DNA of 64,000 nucleotides from Epibacterium ulvae (GCF_900102795.1 NZ_FMWG01000001.1:248001-312000), one strand, 5' to 3'. Positions 17,604-26,412 are shown, numbered from the stretch's first letter. The notes: generated by a model from the letters alone, not told the origin. Numbers and translations are program-made.

Positions 17604-18207
17604 GCTGGGAGAGGAGCCATTCCTTCATGAAGGATGTGTGAGTAACGCAAGCCATTTTGGCCGGTTCGTGGAGATTGGGGCGCAGACACGCCTGAACAAT
17701 GTGTCATTTGATGATTATTCTTATTGTGATCGTCTGTGTGACTTGGCGAATGTGCGGATTGGAAAATTTGCTAATATTGCCAGCATGGTGCGTGTGGGGG
17801 CCACTGATCACCCGATGACGCGGGCCTCACAGCACCATTTTCTCTATCGCTCTGCGTCTTATTGGGACGATACAGAGGACGATGCGCGCTGGTTCCAGCA
17901 CCGTGCCAGCCGTCTTGCCCATATTGGCCATGACAGTTGGATTGGGCATGGGGCGTTGATCAAACCTGAGGTGACGATCGGGATCGGCGCGGTTGTGGCG
18001 TCAGGAGCGGTGGTGACCAAAGATGTTGCGCCTTATGCGATAGTAGGTGGCAATACAGCACGCTTGATACGGTATCGGTTTGCCCCGGATGAAATCAGCA
18101 CCTTGTTGCAGATCGCGTGGTGGGATTGGTCGCATGAGCGTTTACGCCAAGCGCTTCCTGATTTTAGAGCACTGCCAATCAAGACGTTTCTTGAGAAGTA
18201 CAGCTAA
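17596..18207 (+). CDS. Hexapeptide-repeat acetyltransferase of phosphonate clusters
   Basis: A 203-residue left-handed beta-helix protein with hexapeptide repeats (ANVRIGKFANIASMVRVG, IGHDSWIGHGALIKPEVTIG, IGAVVASGAVVTKDV) and the IVGGNTARLIRYRF end found in xenobiotic/chloramphenicol-type acetyltransferases; it matches the phosphonate-associated subfamily (TIGR03308 type). It probably N-acetylates aminoalkylphosphonates or another operon intermediate, by analogy with PhnO, although PhnO is a GNAT protein and unrelated. Start ATG 17596 overlaps the phnE stop by eight bases. Confidence 0.82.
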   Translation: MARLGEEPFLHEGCVSNASHFGRFVEIGAQTRLNNVSFDDYSYCDRLCDLANVRIGKFANIASMVRVGATDHPMTRASQHHFLYRSASYWDDTEDDARWFQHRASRLAHIGHDSWIGHGALIKPEVTIGIGAVVASGAVVTKDVAPYAIVGGNTARLIRYRFAPDEISTLLQIAWWDWSHERLRQALPDFRALPIKTFLEKYS

Positions 18208-18208
18208 G

Positions 18209-18305
18209 GCCTTTGTCGCGCAAAGGCGGGGCTCCCGCGCCTCAGGCTCGTCCTGATAGGGCGAGCCTATGCGCCTTGGGCTTGGCAGATCGCTGTGTGA
18301 TCTGC
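18209..18305. terminator. Three consecutive stem-loops between converging genes
   Basis: The arms are GCCTTTG/CAAAGGC (18209-18227), AGGCTCG/CGAGCCT (18244-18268) and GCAGATC/GATCTGC (18285-18305). They occupy the gap between the acetyltransferase and phnF, which converge. They likely act together as a bidirectional termination zone, though no U-tract is prominent. Confidence 0.45.
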
Positions 18306-18337
18306 GTGCGTATGTATGGAATGTGTTGTAAGGTGAA

Positions 18338-19060
18338 TTAAGCCTCTAACGCCTCTCCATCAACCGTGAGCGCGATCCGGTTGCCCGCAAAATAGGTGAT
18401 GCCGTATTCGATGGGTGTTCCCGACAGATCTGCGTTGACGCATTCAGACCGTAATAATGGGTCACCTTCTGTCAGTCGGAGATGACCTGCCTGAATCGGA
18501 GACGCTGAGATGGCTGTAATACGCGTCCAGACGCGTGTGTAATCGTTCAGGCCCAGTGCGTGAAATGTTGCGGTTACAGATTTCGTGTCGCGGTGAATTT
18601 TAGGGAGGTCTGGAAAGCGTTCTGCATCAAAACAGCTTTGGCTGAGACCAACTGGCTGCCCATCCACGAAAGACAGTGCGTCGCAGATGTGGATGAGGGT
18701 TCCGGCTGAGACCTGTAATGCTTCGGCTTCTTTTGGGTCCGCGCTACGTGTTGTAATGGCGAGCTGCTCACCACCCGGAATGTGCCCAGCCGCCCGAAGG
18801 CTTTGACGAAACCTTACACGTTTTCCAAGGGGATAGTCAGCAGGTGTCGTCGCGACAAAGACACCCGCGCCACGCCGAGCGTGCAAAAGACCTTGTTCAG
18901 AAAGCTCTGCAAGTGCGCGCCTTACGGTGTGTCGGTTTACGCCAAATTGCGCGGACAGCTGTGCCTCTGAGGGGAGTTTTGCACCCGTTGCATAGCGCCC
19001 GTCCGCAATGTCGCGGGTTAGGGATTGAGCGATGGATTTCCAGATTGCGGTTCGGGCCAT
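18338..19060 (-). CDS. phnF: PhnF-type GntR-family transcriptional regulator
   Basis: A 240-residue regulator with N-terminal GntR winged helix (ITDIADGRYATGAKLPSEAQL-like region at about 15-70, FGVNRHTVRRALAELSEQGLLHARRGAGVFV) and a C-terminal UTRA ligand domain. It is transcribed away from phnG across a 121-base gap holding a clear inverted repeat, and so is the likely repressor of the C-P lyase genes. The effector is unknown; in the HutC subfamily it is usually a small metabolite of the pathway. Confidence 0.9.
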   Translation of the reverse strand: MARTAIWKSIAQSLTRDIADGRYATGAKLPSEAQLSAQFGVNRHTVRRALAELSEQGLLHARRGAGVFVATTPADYPLGKRVRFRQSLRAAGHIPGGEQLAITTRSADPKEAEALQVSAGTLIHICDALSFVDGQPVGLSQSCFDAERFPDLPKIHRDTKSVTATFHALGLNDYTRVWTRITAISASPIQAGHLRLTEGDPLLRSECVNADLSGTPIEYGITYFAGNRIALTVDGEALEA

Positions 19061-19142
19061 TGGGGCGTCCTCAGAAACTGTCGCGAAAGATTTACAAATC
19101 CCTGATTGCCAGGAAGAAGTCTCTGCATTAAAATTTGTATAG

Positions 19143-19163
19143 TTGTCTATATTATGTAGACAA
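19143..19163. promoter_or_regulatory. Probable PhnF operator
   Basis: TTGTCTA (19143-19149) and TAGACAA (19157-19163) form a perfect 7-bp inverted repeat about 20 bases before the phnG start. It contains the GT-n-TA / TA-n-AC half-sites expected for HutC-subfamily GntR regulators, consistent with repression of phnG and possibly of divergent phnF. Confidence 0.7.
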
Positions 19164-19181
19164 GTTTGCCAAGAGGTAGAA

Positions 19182-19634
19182 ATGACAACAGCTTCTGATC
19201 AAACTCCGCGACAGGCTTGGTTGAGCGTGTTGGCAACCGCAGATGCGGCGCAACTACAAGGGCTTTGGCACGAGAGTGGTTTTACACCTGAATTTGATTG
19301 GCTGCGGGCGCCGGAAGTGGGTGCGGTTATGACGCGCGCCCGCATGGGCGGGACAGGTGCGCCGTTTAATCTGGGTGAGATGACGGTGACTCGCTGTGCG
19401 CTCACGTTGCCAGATGGAACAGTGGGCCATGGTTATGTGCAGGGGCGCGACAAAGTAAAAGCTGAGACTGTGGCTTTGATTGATGCGCTGATGCAGGGCT
19501 CCCGCGCGCATATTCTTGATGAGGTTATTTTGGCGCCGTTGCGCAAAGCGCGTCACGCGCGAAAGCGCGTGCGGGCAGAAAAGGCCGCGGCCACCAAGGT
19601 TGATTTCTTTACATTGGTGCGAGGAGAGGACTGA
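19182..19634 (+). CDS. phnG: Phosphonate C-P lyase subunit PhnG
   Basis: A 150-residue protein with GLMMTRARMGGTGAPFNLGEMTVTRC-type sequence (here VGAVMTRARMGGTG then PFNLGEMTVTRC) and GHGYVQGRDKVKAE, diagnostic of PhnG. It is part of the PhnGHIJ core complex that loads phosphonate onto the ribose C1 of ATP and cleaves the C-P bond. The start at ATG 19182 has AGAGGT upstream; earlier in-frame codons lie inside the operator. Confidence 0.93.
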   Translation: MTTASDQTPRQAWLSVLATADAAQLQGLWHESGFTPEFDWLRAPEVGAVMTRARMGGTGAPFNLGEMTVTRCALTLPDGTVGHGYVQGRDKVKAETVALIDALMQGSRAHILDEVILAPLRKARHARKRVRAEKAAATKVDFFTLVRGED

Positions 19635-19636
19635 TC

Positions 19637-20209
19637 ATGGGGGCACATGTATTTTCAGGCGGTTTTGCTGATCCAGCTGTTGATGCAGCGCGTGCGTTTC
19701 GCACTGTGATGTCTGTGCTTGCGCGTCCTGGAGAGGTGCAGAACCTTGCAGGAGGGGAGCCGCCGCAGGGGCTTTCTTGTGCTGCAGGCACATTGCTGTT
19801 GACCCTTTGTGACCCCGAGACGGGCATTTTTTTGGCGCCAGATGTGGATCGAGCCGAGGTGAGAGATTGGCTGACGTTTCACACAAATGCACCTTTTGTA
19901 TCGGCCGAGGAAGCTGATTTCGCAGTAGGTGGCTGGTACGAATTGATGCCCTTGACCCAATATAGAACCGGGACCGCTGAATATCCGGATCAATCGGCAA
20001 CCTTGATTGTCGAGAGCTCGGTGCAAGGTGCGAAAAACGCGATTTTGCAAGGACCAGGCATCAATGAACGAGCTGAGATGGCTCTGCCCGATATCGCGCG
20101 GTTTCAGCACAATGCAACACTCTATCCGCAGGGGCTGGATTTCTTCTTTACGTATGGCAGTCAGATTTATGCTCTGCCCCGTTCAACGCATGTGACACCA
20201 AAGGGGTAA
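19637..20209 (+). CDS. phnH: Phosphonate C-P lyase subunit PhnH
   Basis: A 190-residue protein with AFRTVMSVLARPGEVQNLAGG near 20-40, TLLLTLCDPETGIFL, FVSAEEADFAVGGW and LPDIARFQHNATLYPQGLDFFF, the standard PhnH pattern. It is a component of the PhnGHI nucleosidase complex. Start ATG 19637 is two bases after the phnG stop, suggesting translational coupling. Confidence 0.93.
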   Translation: MGAHVFSGGFADPAVDAARAFRTVMSVLARPGEVQNLAGGEPPQGLSCAAGTLLLTLCDPETGIFLAPDVDRAEVRDWLTFHTNAPFVSAEEADFAVGGWYELMPLTQYRTGTAEYPDQSATLIVESSVQGAKNAILQGPGINERAEMALPDIARFQHNATLYPQGLDFFFTYGSQIYALPRSTHVTPKG

Positions 20210-20212
20210 GCG

Positions 20213-21298
20213 ATGTATGTTGCAGTTAAGGGGGGCGAACGGGCGATTGACAATGCGCATGCCTGGCTCGCAGAGGAACGCCGGGGAGACCTTGCTGTTG
20301 CGGAGCTGAGCCTTGCGCAAATCCGTGAACAATTACGTCTTTCGGTCAATCGGGTGATGGCTGAAGGGTCGTTGTTTGATCCCGATCTTGCCGCACTCGC
20401 CATTAAACAAGCCCGTGGTGATTTGATCGAAGCGATTTTTCTGATCCGCGCCTATCGTACCACCTTGCCCCGATTTGGGTATTCGTATCCCGTGGACACA
20501 GGGCGCATGACCTGTGATCGTCGGATCTCGGCCACGTTTAAGGATGCGCCGGGGGGGCAGGTTCTGGGGCCGACCTTTGATTACACCCACCGTTTATTAG
20601 ATTTTAAATTGGCAGCGGACGGCGGTGAAGTGGCAAAAGCTACGACTGCAACAGCAAGAGAGGATGACACGCCGCACATTGCGTCAATGCTTCAGGCTGA
20701 GAATATCCTGCAGGAAGAGCCGCATTCTGACCAGGAGCCAAAAGACATAACGCGCAGGCCGATGTCTTTTCCAAGTGACCGTGCAACGCGCTTGCAAGCG
20801 CTTGCCCGTGGCGACGAAGGGTTTTTGCTGGGGCTCGCTTATTCAACGCAGCGCGGATATGCGCGCAATCACGCGTTTGTAGGTGAGCTACGGATTGGGC
20901 GTGTTCCTGTCGAAATGGAGATTCCAGAGCTTGGGTTTTCCATCGAAATTGGTGAGGTCGAGCTTAGCGAATGTGAGACCGTGAACCAGTTTAAGGGCTC
21001 AAAAACCGAACCGCCCCAATTCACGCGTGGCTATGGTTTGGTGTTTGGGCAAGCAGAACGCAAGGCGATCGCGGTTGCCTTGGTTGATCGCGCTTTGCGA
21101 TGGCAAGAGCTTGGCGAAGATAACCTTGGTGCTGTCTCTCAAGACGAGGAATTCGTCTTGAGCCATTGTGATAATATTCAGGCGACAGGGTTTCTGGAGC
21201 ATATCAAGTTGCCGCACTACGTTGATTTCCAAGCAGAGTTGGAGCTGGTGCGTAAACTACGGGCGAATAGCATGACCGACGAGGAGAACGAAGCATGA
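20213..21298 (+). CDS. phnI: Phosphonate C-P lyase subunit PhnI
   Basis: A 361-residue protein with VAVKGGERAIDNAHAWLAEE at the N-terminus, IKQARGDLIEAIFLIRAYRTTLPR, GFLLGLAYSTQRGYARNHAF and a FVLSHCDNIQATGFLEHIKLPHYVDF end, all characteristic of PhnI. PhnI carries the nucleosidase activity that starts displacement of adenine by phosphonate. Start ATG 20213 follows phnH by three bases. The next operon gene, phnJ, begins 291 bases further on because an oppositely oriented gene occupies the gap. Confidence 0.93.
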   Translation: MYVAVKGGERAIDNAHAWLAEERRGDLAVAELSLAQIREQLRLSVNRVMAEGSLFDPDLAALAIKQARGDLIEAIFLIRAYRTTLPRFGYSYPVDTGRMTCDRRISATFKDAPGGQVLGPTFDYTHRLLDFKLAADGGEVAKATTATAREDDTPHIASMLQAENILQEEPHSDQEPKDITRRPMSFPSDRATRLQALARGDEGFLLGLAYSTQRGYARNHAFVGELRIGRVPVEMEIPELGFSIEIGEVELSECETVNQFKGSKTEPPQFTRGYGLVFGQAERKAIAVALVDRALRWQELGEDNLGAVSQDEEFVLSHCDNIQATGFLEHIKLPHYVDFQAELELVRKLRANSMTDEENEA

Positions 21299-21303
21299 CG
21301 CTG

Positions 21304-21546
21304 TTAATCTCCACCACTGTCTCCACCATCAAAACCTCCGCTGCTCCCACTGTCAGTTGTCCAGGCACCGCCGGGTTCATACGGGCAGATCTGGGAGGAT
21401 TTTTTTGTACCATCGGCTTCCACCCAAGCCCAGCTCCCATCATTTTTCTGGTGCAGGCTTTTTCGGCGCGCCTGTGTTCGCTGATGAGAGCGAAAAAGAA
21501 AGAAGCAGATCGCAACTGCGATGGCGAGGAACATCAGTTCAAACAT
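21304..21546 (-). CDS. Small single-pass membrane protein with Gly/Asp-rich tail, antisense within the phn operon
   Basis: This 80-residue frame reads as protein: an N-terminal membrane helix (MFELMFLAIAVAICFFLF), a basic stretch (RSHQRTQARRKSLHQK), a middle segment NDGSWAWVEADGTKKSS and a low-complexity end GSSGGFDGGDSGGD resembling other small secreted or membrane proteins. It fills the phnI-phnJ gap almost exactly but points the other way. An overlapping plus-strand frame (21295-21588) lacks such organisation and is judged a shadow. Function is unknown. Its transcription would be antisense to the phn mRNA. Confidence 0.65.
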   Translation of the reverse strand: MFELMFLAIAVAICFFLFRSHQRTQARRKSLHQKNDGSWAWVEADGTKKSSQICPYEPGGAWTTDSGSSGGFDGGDSGGD

Positions 21547-21589
21547 GTAATGGGCCTTCTATTTGGTCAGAAAAAAGTTGAGGTCTAAA

Positions 21590-22447
21590 ATGTCTGATTA
21601 CAACTTTGCATATCTGGATGAGCAGACCAAGCGTATGATCCGCCGCGCCATCTTGAAAGGGCTTGCGATACCCGGCTATCAGGTGCCTTTTGCCAGCCGG
21701 GAAATGCCAATGCCCTACGGGTGGGGAACTGGCGGCGTTCAGGTGTCAGCCGCAACATTGACGCCCGAAGACACCTTGAAGGTGATCGACCAAGGCGCGG
21801 ATGACACAACAAATGCGGTTTCTATTCGCAAATTCTTTGAAAACACGGCAGGGATTGTCACCACTGAAGAGACAACCAAGGCGAGCGTCATTCAGACACG
21901 CCACCGTATTCCTGAAACGGACCTGAACGAAGACCAGATCCTTGTATATCAGGTGCCTATTCCTGAACCCCTACGGTTCCTTGAGCCACGAGAGACCGAG
22001 ACCCGTAAGATGCACAGTCTGCAGGAATACGGTTTGATGCATGTAAAGTTATACGAAGACATCAGCCAACATGGGGCAATTGCAACATCTTATGCCTATC
22101 CGGTGAAAGTTGCAGGCCGTTATGTGATGGATCCGTCGCCAATCCCAAAGTTTGACAATCCAAAATTGACGATGGCTGCAATCCAATTGTTTGGTGCGGG
22201 CCGGGAGCAGCGTATCTATGCGCTTCCTCCCTATACCGAGGTGGTTTCTCTGGATTTTGACGACTACCCATTTGAAGCCAGTAAAGCGGCTCACACATGT
22301 GATCTGTGTGGAGCAGAACACAGCTATCTGGATGAGGTTATTCTCGATGATGAGGGTAACCGTATGTTCGTGTGCTCAGATACAGATTTTTGCGCGAAGC
22401 GGCAAAGCGCTGGGCACAAAGGCCGTTTGGCCGGGGAGGTCGCGTGA
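21590..22447 (+). CDS. phnJ: Carbon-phosphorus lyase PhnJ (radical SAM)
   Basis: A 285-residue protein carrying the PhnJ iron-sulfur motif C-x2-C-x21-C-x5-C (CDLCGAEHSY, FVCSDTDFC) and sequence such as FAYLDEQTKRMIRRAILKG, MPYGWGTGGVQVSA and YGLMHVKLYEDI. It is the radical SAM enzyme that cleaves the C-P bond of ribose-phosphonate 5-phosphate, releasing the alkane and ribose cyclic phosphate. ATG 21590 has AGGTC upstream and matches the family N-terminus. Confidence 0.95.
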   Translation: MSDYNFAYLDEQTKRMIRRAILKGLAIPGYQVPFASREMPMPYGWGTGGVQVSAATLTPEDTLKVIDQGADDTTNAVSIRKFFENTAGIVTTEETTKASVIQTRHRIPETDLNEDQILVYQVPIPEPLRFLEPRETETRKMHSLQEYGLMHVKLYEDISQHGAIATSYAYPVKVAGRYVMDPSPIPKFDNPKLTMAAIQLFGAGREQRIYALPPYTEVVSLDFDDYPFEASKAAHTCDLCGAEHSYLDEVILDDEGNRMFVCSDTDFCAKRQSAGHKGRLAGEVA

Positions 22448-23235
22448 TGGATGAGACGTTGATGGATCAACCATTGTTGCAAGTGAGAGACCTTGCAAAG
22501 AATTACGGCGCTCGGATTGGCTGTGCGTCGGTGTCGTTTGACCTATTCCCCGGCGAAGTAATGGGGATCGTTGGGGAGAGTGGCTCAGGCAAATCAACGC
22601 TTTTGAACTGCATGGCGGGGCATGTTTCACCGGACGCTGGTAAAGTGCTTTTTTCGACGCGGGCTGATGGTTTGGTGGATACCGTTACTATGGCAGAAGC
22701 TGAACGTCGGATGCTTGCGCGGACTGATTGGGCCTTTGTGCATCAACATGCGCGCGATGGTTTGCGGATGAATGTAAGCGCAGGCGGCAATATCGGAGAG
22801 CGACTGATGGCTGTGGGCGCGCGCCATTATGGTGATATCCGTGATCAAGCCACGGATTGGCTGTCACGAGTGGAAATTCAGGGCAATCGTATCGACGACC
22901 GTCCGAGCGCCTTTTCCGGTGGGATGCAGCAACGTTTGCAAATCGCGCGCAATCTTGTGACGCAGCCGCGGCTGGTTTTCATGGATGAGCCAACAGGTGG
23001 TTTGGATGTGAGTGTACAGGCGCGCCTGTTAGATCTGTTGCGAGGTTTGGTCCGCGAATTCGGTCTGAGCGCGATCATCGTGACCCATGATCTTGCGGTG
23101 GTGCGGTTGCTTGCGGATCGCTTGATGGTGATGAAAGACGGCCATGTGGTTGAAAGTGGGTTAACCGATCAGGTGCTGGATGATCCACAGCACGCCTATA
23201 CACAGCTTTTGGTCTCTAGCGTGCTACAGGTTTGA
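22447..23235 (+). CDS. phnK: Phosphonate C-P lyase system ATP-binding protein PhnK
   Basis: A 262-residue ABC-type ATPase with Walker A GESGSGKS, WAFVHQHARDGLRMNVSAGGNIGERLMA (PhnK-specific), signature FSGGMQQRLQIARNL and Walker B LVFMDEPTGGLD. PhnK docks on the PhnGHIJ core and, with PhnL, supports turnover; it is not a transporter subunit. The ATG at 22447 shares its A with the phnJ stop (TGATG). ATG 22462 is an alternative start. Confidence 0.93.
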   Translation: MDETLMDQPLLQVRDLAKNYGARIGCASVSFDLFPGEVMGIVGESGSGKSTLLNCMAGHVSPDAGKVLFSTRADGLVDTVTMAEAERRMLARTDWAFVHQHARDGLRMNVSAGGNIGERLMAVGARHYGDIRDQATDWLSRVEIQGNRIDDRPSAFSGGMQQRLQIARNLVTQPRLVFMDEPTGGLDVSVQARLLDLLRGLVREFGLSAIIVTHDLAVVRLLADRLMVMKDGHVVESGLTDQVLDDPQHAYTQLLVSSVLQV

Positions 23236-23247
23236 GGAGAGAGAGCA

Positions 23248-23931
23248 GTGATTGAACTTATCAACGTCAGTAAAAGTTTCACGTTGCACAATCAGGGCAG
23301 TGCTGTGATCCCCGTGATGGAACATGCAAACTTAAAGGTGGCTGCAGGTGAGTGTGTTGGGCTTATCGGAGCCTCTGGCGCAGGTAAATCCACACTCATG
23401 CGCTTGATTTATGGAAATTATCTTGCGGCTGCGGGGCAAATAGAGATTGGAACAGTAGATGTTGCACAAGCAGCGCCACGTGAAATTCTGACGCTTCGAC
23501 GTGATACCCTAGGCTATGTGAGCCAATTTTTACGGGTCGTGCCACGGGTGGCCACTTTGGATGTAGTCGCAGAGCCGTTGCTGGCGCTTGGGGTTGCAGT
23601 CGATGAGGCGCAAGCACGAGCGGCAGAATTATTGACAAAGTTGAATATACCCGAACGGCTATGGGGGCTTTCTCCGACGACGTTTTCCGGTGGCGAACAG
23701 CAGCGCGTCAATATTGCAAGGGGGTTTGCCCATACTTATCCAGCGCTTTTGCTGGATGAACCAACTGCCAGCCTTGATGCCGAAAATCGCGCGACGGTGT
23801 TGTCTTTGATTATCGACGCCAAATCACGTGGTGCGGCAATCATTGGGATCTTTCATGATGAAGCGGCGCGCAATGCGGTCTGTGACAGGTTTGTAGATGT
23901 CTCAGACTTCACGCCCAGTCGGGTGGCATGA
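23248..23931 (+). CDS. phnL: Phosphonate C-P lyase system protein PhnL
   Basis: A 227-residue ABC-type ATPase starting with GTG, with Walker [30 protein letters not shown] (PhnL-type Q-loop region), signature [15 protein letters not shown] and [11 protein letters not shown]. It partners PhnK on the C-P lyase core. It follows phnK by 12 bases with an AGGAGAGAG ribosome-binding site. Confidence 0.93.
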   Translation: MIELINVSKSFTLHNQGSAVIPVMEHANLKVAAGECVGLIGASGAGKSTLMRLIYGNYLAAAGQIEIGTVDVAQAAPREILTLRRDTLGYVSQFLRVVPRVATLDVVAEPLLALGVAVDEAQARAAELLTKLNIPERLWGLSPTTFSGGEQQRVNIARGFAHTYPALLLDEPTASLDAENRATVLSLIIDAKSRGAAIIGIFHDEAARNAVCDRFVDVSDFTPSRVA

Positions 23932-24485
23932 TGTCTGAACTTGGCCCTGTTATCGCGGTTGTCGGTCCCTCTGGAGTTGGCAAAGACAGTTTAATGCTTG
24001 CGCTGGCTCAGGCCGAGCCACGGCTAAGTCTGCTCAAACGGGTGATTACAAGAACTCCGGATGCTGGTGGTGAAGAGTATCAAGCTGTTTCGGAGGCTGT
24101 ATTTCAGGATTTGCAAGAGACTGGAGCCTTCGCGCTTCATTGGCAAGCGCATGGTTTGTACTACGGGTTGCCAGCGGCGGACCTCCAGCGCCAGCGCTGC
24201 GAGGGCGGCGGTGTGTTGGTGAACTTCTCACGCGCGGTTTTGCTGGAAGCTCAGGCCCTGTTTGATCCGTTTGTCGTTTTTTCAGTGACCGCGACGCCAG
24301 ATGTGCTGGCCGCGCGGCTAAAGATGCGAGATCGCGAAACGAAGAGCGAGCAGCTGTTGCGTCTTGCGCGGGCGACAAAACCTTTACCGGACGGTCTGTT
24401 GCAGGTGATTGAAATCGACAACAGCGGCTCACTTGATGCGGCTGTCATGGCCGCGCAGCACGCTCTTTACCCGCCAAGAGGATAA
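23928..24485 (+). CDS. phnN: Ribose 1,5-bisphosphokinase PhnN
   Basis: A 185-residue P-loop kinase (guanylate-kinase-like fold) with [36 protein letters not shown] and [13 protein letters not shown]. PhnN phosphorylates ribose 1,5-bisphosphate to PRPP at the end of the phosphonate pathway. ATG 23928 overlaps the phnL stop (ATGATG). Its 3' end overlaps the convergent DUF1045 gene by 19 bases. Confidence 0.92.
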   Translation: MMSELGPVIAVVGPSGVGKDSLMLALAQAEPRLSLLKRVITRTPDAGGEEYQAVSEAVFQDLQETGAFALHWQAHGLYYGLPAADLQRQRCEGGGVLVNFSRAVLLEAQALFDPFVVFSVTATPDVLAARLKMRDRETKSEQLLRLARATKPLPDGLLQVIEIDNSGSLDAAVMAAQHALYPPRG

Positions 24486-25150
24486 CGATGGATCATATGA
24501 AACTGTCCATCCTCAGCCTCGCCAACCAGTGCGATCTCATTGATCTCAAAGGGGGCGGGCAGATACGGGACCAGATGATGCCGAAGTGCGGTTTCAATCG
24601 CGGAAAGCTCGGCCTTGGGGCGTTTCCCTGTCAACGTGATATGAAATTTGAATTGATCAAGCACGTAGGGATATCCCCAGCGCAGCAAATGCGCATCTTG
24701 CGTCGCCGTCAATCCACCAGCGCGTCGTTTGGCGATCTCGGTATCGCTGGCCGGGGCACGAAACGCATCCAATGTGGTGACGCAGGTCGCCGCAAACTCT
24801 GCCAGAGCGGTTTCGTCACCGATTGTGCGCAATGCGAGGAAACGACCAAGTCGCGCAAGCTCAAGCCCGTTAAGCGTGACAGGAGACAAACCGTTGGCCA
24901 GGGTTTCACAGGCTTCGGTCAGCTCGGTCAAACTCATGTCATCGGCCAAGCGAAACGGCGGTTTCAAAGTGGCATGAAGCCCGTATTTGCGCGGCGTCTG
25001 GGTGATGCCAGATATGTCCAAGTTCGAAATTGTCGGATGCGGAATATGTGTTCCTTGCTCCATATCCCACCCCAGCCAATGCGAGGCGCGCTGTCCCCAG
25101 ATGCTCCCCTTTGGAGGGGTATAATAAATCGCGTATCGCGTGAATGTCAC
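24467..25150 (-). CDS. DUF1045 family protein of phosphonate clusters, 2H-phosphoesterase-like
   Basis: A 227-residue protein matching the phosphonate-operon DUF1045 family (MTFTRYAIYYTPP, LGWDMEQG). It holds two HxT motifs, HATLKPPF (about 58-65) and HITLTGKRP (about 170-178), the catalytic pattern of 2H phosphoesterases that open cyclic phosphates. It is transcribed against the operon, overlapping phnN by 19 bases and lying back to back with phnM. No PhnP cyclic-phosphate phosphodiesterase is in the window, so this enzyme is a reasonable candidate for that step; this is inference. Confidence 0.85.
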   Translation of the reverse strand: MTFTRYAIYYTPPKGSIWGQRASHWLGWDMEQGTHIPHPTISNLDISGITQTPRKYGLHATLKPPFRLADDMSLTELTEACETLANGLSPVTLNGLELARLGRFLALRTIGDETALAEFAATCVTTLDAFRAPASDTEIAKRRAGGLTATQDAHLLRWGYPYVLDQFKFHITLTGKRPKAELSAIETALRHHLVPYLPAPFEINEIALVGEAEDGQFHMIHRYPLGG

Positions 25151-25202
25151 ATTGGCCTCCTATGTCTGGCCGAGCACATAGCCTGAAAGGTGTAATGATC
25201 AG

Positions 25203-26345
25203 ATGACAGATGAAATGATCTTTGCCAATGCGATCCTAGTTTTGCCGGATGAAACATTGCATGGCAGTGTGAAAGTGCAAAATGGTGAAATCGTGGATAT
25301 CGCTACGGGTGTGAACGCCCCCAAAGGCGCCTTGGACTGCGAAGGCGATTTCCTGGCACCCGGATTGGTGGAGTTGCATACAGATAACTTAGAACGCCAT
25401 ATTCAACCCCGCCCGAGTGTCGACTGGCCACATGCGGCAGCGATTATGGCCCATGATGCAGAACTGGCTGGCTGCGGTATTACGACTGTTTTTGATGCGC
25501 TGCGCGTTGGCTCGATCGTCAAGAATGAAGCGCGCTACGGGAAATATGCACGGGATCTGACAAATGAGCTTTGGCAATTGCGCGCGCAACAGGTCTTAAA
25601 AATCAGCCATTTTCTACATCTTCGGGCGGAGGTCTGCTCTGAAACGCTTGTGGCGGAGCTGAATGAATTTACCGGGGATGATCGTGTAGGTCTTGTTTCA
25701 TTGATGGATCATACTCCAGGTCAACGGCAGTTTCGCGATATCTCCAAACTGGAAGCCTATGTGAAGGGCAAACATGGGTTTGATGACGCCGGATTTCAGG
25801 CGCATGTTCAGTCCCTGAAAGAAATGCGGGCCACTTATGGCGAAAAGCATGAGAAAGTGACGGTTGCTGCGGCCTCTCGTTTTGGCGCCGTACTTGCCAG
25901 TCATGATGACACAACCGAAGAGCAGGTATCCGTGTCAGCAGGCTATGGTATTCGTCTTGCGGAGTTTCCAACAACTGTTGAGGCGGCAAGAGCCTGTCGC
26001 GCGCATGAGATAAAGGTTATGATGGGAGCCCCCAACCTGGTTCGTGGGGGATCGCATTCGGGCAATGTTGCGGCGCGTGATCTGGCTGAGCTAGAGCTGT
26101 TGGATATTGTTTCGTCTGACTATGTGCCTGCAGCCTTGCTGATGTCAGCCATTTTACTGGGTGACATATGGGGAGATATGGCACGTGGATTGGCGACAGT
26201 GACCCAGACACCGGCTGATGCGGTGAATTTATCGGATAGAGGCCGGATTGCGTTGGGGAAACGCGCTGATCTCATACGCTTTCGTGTGCAAGATCAGACA
26301 CCCGTGCTGCGTGGTGTGTGGTCACGTGGGCAGCGCGTGGCTTAG
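25203..26345 (+). CDS. phnM: Ribose 1-methylphosphonate 5-triphosphate diphosphatase PhnM
   Basis: A 380-residue amidohydrolase-superfamily enzyme with FLAPGLVELHTDNLERHIQPRP (metal-binding HxD variant typical of PhnM), AGCGITTVFDALRVGS, SLMDHTPGQRQFRDI and APNLVRGGSHSGNVAA. It removes pyrophosphate from ribose-1-phosphonate 5-triphosphate before PhnJ acts. Start ATG 25203. It is separated from phnN by the opposite-strand DUF1045 gene, so it may have its own promoter in the 52-base gap at 25151-25202. Confidence 0.93.
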   Translation: MTDEMIFANAILVLPDETLHGSVKVQNGEIVDIATGVNAPKGALDCEGDFLAPGLVELHTDNLERHIQPRPSVDWPHAAAIMAHDAELAGCGITTVFDALRVGSIVKNEARYGKYARDLTNELWQLRAQQVLKISHFLHLRAEVCSETLVAELNEFTGDDRVGLVSLMDHTPGQRQFRDISKLEAYVKGKHGFDDAGFQAHVQSLKEMRATYGEKHEKVTVAAASRFGAVLASHDDTTEEQVSVSAGYGIRLAEFPTTVEAARACRAHEIKVMMGAPNLVRGGSHSGNVAARDLAELELLDIVSSDYVPAALLMSAILLGDIWGDMARGLATVTQTPADAVNLSDRGRIALGKRADLIRFRVQDQTPVLRGVWSRGQRVA

Positions 26346-26412
26346 AGGCAAACGGGGGGAGCTCCCGCCCCCCATTGCCAGCTTTGAAAAGTAGGCTGGG
26401 CGTTGGGCCAAG

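Noticed and set aside
21295-21588. Plus-strand frame overlapping the phnI stop and filling the phnI-phnJ gap
   Set aside because: Its sequence has no recognisable organisation, while the minus-strand frame gives a membrane helix, basic stretch and Gly-rich tail.
24488-25186. Long plus-strand open frame of 232 codons between phnN and phnM
   Set aside because: It is antisense to the DUF1045 gene, whose translation shows conserved family motifs; the plus-strand product has none.
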